From an uncultured Flavobacterium sp. (GTDB lineage: Bacteria > Bacteroidota > Bacteroidia > Flavobacteriales > Flavobacteriaceae): 14,187 nucleotides of DNA. The stretch lies in the NCBI GenBank assembly GCA_946480635.1, contig CAMLKV010000012.1:1-14187 (forward strand). Direction: 5' to 3'. The notes below the pieces were generated by a model. The model had not been told where the DNA came from. It was given only the letters and a program-made list of their open reading frames with translations, and made no database searches. Positions 13,079 to 14,187 of the stretch are shown piece by piece; the first letter of the stretch is position 1; every line of letters starts with the position of its first letter. A program made the position numbers and the translations under genes.

Positions 13079-13927
13079 CTAGTAGTCAATTTCGTCTTCT
13101 AAATGGTTTTGTGCCAATGCAATTTCTAGCTGTTCGTTGTTAGGAGCTTTACCATGCCAAGCATGTGTGTGCATCATGAAGTCAACACCGTGTCCCATTT
13201 CGGTATGTAATAAAACACAAACTGGTTTTCCTTTTCCAGACAATGATTTTGCATGAGTCATTCCAGAAATGATAGCCTCAATATTATTACCTTCTTTAAT
13301 TTCAACAACATCCCAGTCAAAAGCTTCAAACTTTGCTTTTACGCTTCCCATTGCTAGAACTTCGTCAGTAGTTCCGTCAATTTGTTTTCCGTTTAAGTCG
13401 ATAGTTGCAATTAAGTTGTCAACTTTTTTAGCCGAAGCATACATGATAGCTTCCCAGTTTTGACCTTCTTGTAATTCACCATCACCACATAAAGCGTAAA
13501 CGATATGATTGTCTTTGTTTAGTTTTTTTGCCTGAGCAGCACCAATTGCCACAGATAATCCTTGACCTAAAGATCCAGAAGCCATTCGTACTCCAGGTAA
13601 ACCTTCGTGAGTTGTAGGGTGACCTTGTAATCTTGAATTTAACTTACGGAAAGTAGCTAATTCTTTTACTGGGAAATATCCACTGCGTGCTAAAACTGAA
13701 TAGAAAACTGGTGAGATGTGACCGTTTGAAAGGAAGAAAAGATCTTCTCCTATACCGTCCATGTCGAAACCTGGTTTTCTTACCATTAAATGTTGATAAA
13801 GCACAGTGAAAAACTCAGCACAGCCCAAAGAACCTCCTGGGTGACCTGAATTCACAGCATGTACCATGCGAAGAATGTCTCTTCTTACTTGCGTTGTAAA
13901 TTTTGTTAGTTGTTGAATGTCAGACAT
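13079..13927 (-). CDS. Transketolase, N-terminal (TPP diphosphate-binding) subunit
   Basis: This is the first half of the split transketolase, 282 aa. Seen: SGHPGGSLG at 27-35 (substrate/TPP histidine), SNGHISP at 67-73, GSLGQGLSVAIGAA at 118-131, and the thiamine diphosphate/metal motif CGDGELQEGQNWEA (147-160) with DLNGKQIDG at 177-185. HTEMGHGVDFMMHTHAWHGK near the end is typical. It is the first gene of the two-gene operon behind a near-consensus promoter. The ATG at 13927 is chosen over an in-frame TTG at 13957 that lies within the promoter. Confidence 0.94.
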   Translation of the reverse strand: MSDIQQLTKFTTQVRRDILRMVHAVNSGHPGGSLGCAEFFTVLYQHLMVRKPGFDMDGIGEDLFFLSNGHISPVFYSVLARSGYFPVKELATFRKLNSRLQGHPTTHEGLPGVRMASGSLGQGLSVAIGAAQAKKLNKDNHIVYALCGDGELQEGQNWEAIMYASAKKVDNLIATIDLNGKQIDGTTDEVLAMGSVKAKFEAFDWDVVEIKEGNNIEAIISGMTHAKSLSGKGKPVCVLLHTEMGHGVDFMMHTHAWHGKAPNNEQLEIALAQNHLEDEIDY

Positions 13928-13954
13928 TTTGAATACGTATAAATTATTAGCCGT

Positions 13955-13985
13955 CAAAATTACTTTATATTTTTTCCATAGGCAA
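13955..13985 (-). promoter_or_regulatory. Transketolase operon promoter
   Basis: On the minus strand TTG (13983-13985), exactly 20 bases, then TAATTTTG (13955-13962) match the Bacteroidetes consensus. The start codon is 27 bases downstream of the -7 element. The spacing is the same as in the tRNA promoter. Confidence 0.8.
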
Positions 13986-14020
13986 AAAGTTTTAAAGAAT
14001 ACTTTGAAAAAAATCGACTA

Positions 14021-14088
14021 GCGAGAGGGATAGGAGCAAGCTATCTTGTAGCGCGGATAGCCCGACCACGACAAGGGAGTGGACTCGC
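14021..14088 (+). ncRNA. GC-rich structured intergenic element (candidate flavobacterial ncRNA/dispersed repeat)
   Basis: This GC-rich block of about 70 bases stands out in a very AT-rich gap. An outer stem GCGAG (14021-14025) pairs with CTCGC (14084-14088). Inside are hairpins CAAG-CTAT-CTTG (14037-14048) and CCAC/GTGG (14066-14069 with 14079-14082), a three-way-junction plan. The phrases GAGGGATAGGAGC and GCGCGGATAGCCCGACC resemble a dispersed element I recall from many flavobacterial genomes, possibly the Rfam Flavo-1 motif. That name is from memory and unverified. Strand is set by this orientation of the phrases. It lies between the divergent transketolase promoter and the next gene. Confidence 0.55.
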
Positions 14089-14142
14089 CCAATTAATTGT
14101 TAAATAAATTGTGAAATGCTAAATCGAAAATTTTAAATATTT

Positions 14143-14163
14143 TATCTTTGCCAACTATATTTG
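14143..14163 (+). promoter_or_regulatory. Tandem candidate -7 elements for the rightmost gene
   Basis: TATCTTTG (14143-14150) and TATATTTG (14156-14163) both fit TAnnTTTG. The first leaves 18 bases to the ATG at 14169; the second would leave only 5, so the first is more likely. No TTG is seen at the usual upstream spacing. Confidence 0.4.
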
Positions 14164-14168
14164 ATAGT

Positions 14169-14187
14169 ATGAAATTTGATTTAGTCC
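14169..14187 (+). CDS. Start of a gene cut by the window edge
   Basis: ATG at 14169 opens a frame reading MKFDLV to the window end, downstream of -7-like elements. Six residues are too few to name the product. Confidence 0.45.

Noticed and set aside
13079..13089. Overlap of the two transketolase genes suggesting a fused or broken gene
   Set aside because: The overlap comes only from an upstream TTG. With ATG 13074 the genes are separate, and split transketolase is normal in Bacteroidetes.
1..14187. CRISPR array, insertion sequence, prophage or toxin-antitoxin pair
   Set aside because: I saw no regularly spaced repeats, transposase or integrase motifs, or small paired genes anywhere in the window.

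Overview
The window looks like chromosomal DNA of a pigmented member of the Flavobacteriaceae, most likely Flavobacterium or a close relative. The DNA is AT-rich and starts lack Shine-Dalgarno sequences. Promoters match the Bacteroidetes form TTG-N20-TAnnTTTG, transketolase is split into two genes, and the protein set (DUF4252 proteins, a flavobacterial-type crt cluster, an FKBP lipoprotein) fits that group.

Layout. (1) 1-149: the tail of an unrecognised gene and a strong two-way hairpin terminator. (2) 150-3758: an envelope/regulatory module. It has an S41 peptidase lipoprotein on the minus strand and, divergently, an ECF-type sigma factor, its membrane anti-sigma partner and two DUF4252 proteins. 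The sigma and anti-sigma genes are each broken by one frame disruption. (3) 3757-8656: a carotenoid cluster. crtI-crtB-crtZ form a tight minus-strand operon. Upstream, on the same strand, is a MerR-family regulator with a cobalamin-binding domain (CarH/LitR type), and divergent from that is lycopene cyclase crtY. crtZ carries a one-base frameshift. A 13-bp palindrome (TTTGTTWAACAAA) occurs both upstream of crtI and in the merR/crtY gap and is a good operator candidate. (4) 8684-8875: tRNA-Lys(TTT) and tRNA-Leu(GAG) on the minus strand, separated by a terminator-like hairpin. (5) 8997-10968: shikimate kinase, tail to tail with an operon of an S4 RNA-binding protein, a TPMT-like methyltransferase and a phosphoribosyltransferase. 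(6) 11046-12056: an FKBP-type isomerase lipoprotein with an Asp-rich calcium-binding-like stretch. (7) 12121-13927: transketolase C- and N-terminal subunits behind a near-consensus promoter. (8) 13928-14187: a GC-rich structured element, probably a dispersed flavobacterial non-coding RNA or repeat, then the first codons of another gene.

How it works together. CrtB makes phytoene, CrtI desaturates it to lycopene, CrtY cyclises that to beta-carotene, and CrtZ would hydroxylate it to zeaxanthin. The B12-type regulator probably ties expression to light. If the crtZ frameshift is real and not bypassed, the pathway should stop at beta-carotene.

The most interesting points are the three frame disruptions clustered between 1.67 and 4.18 kb, the repeated crt palindromes that overlap -7 elements, and the GC-rich structured element near the right edge. 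I saw no CRISPR array, prophage, insertion sequence or plainly novel defence system. All family assignments come from reading motifs, not from database searches.
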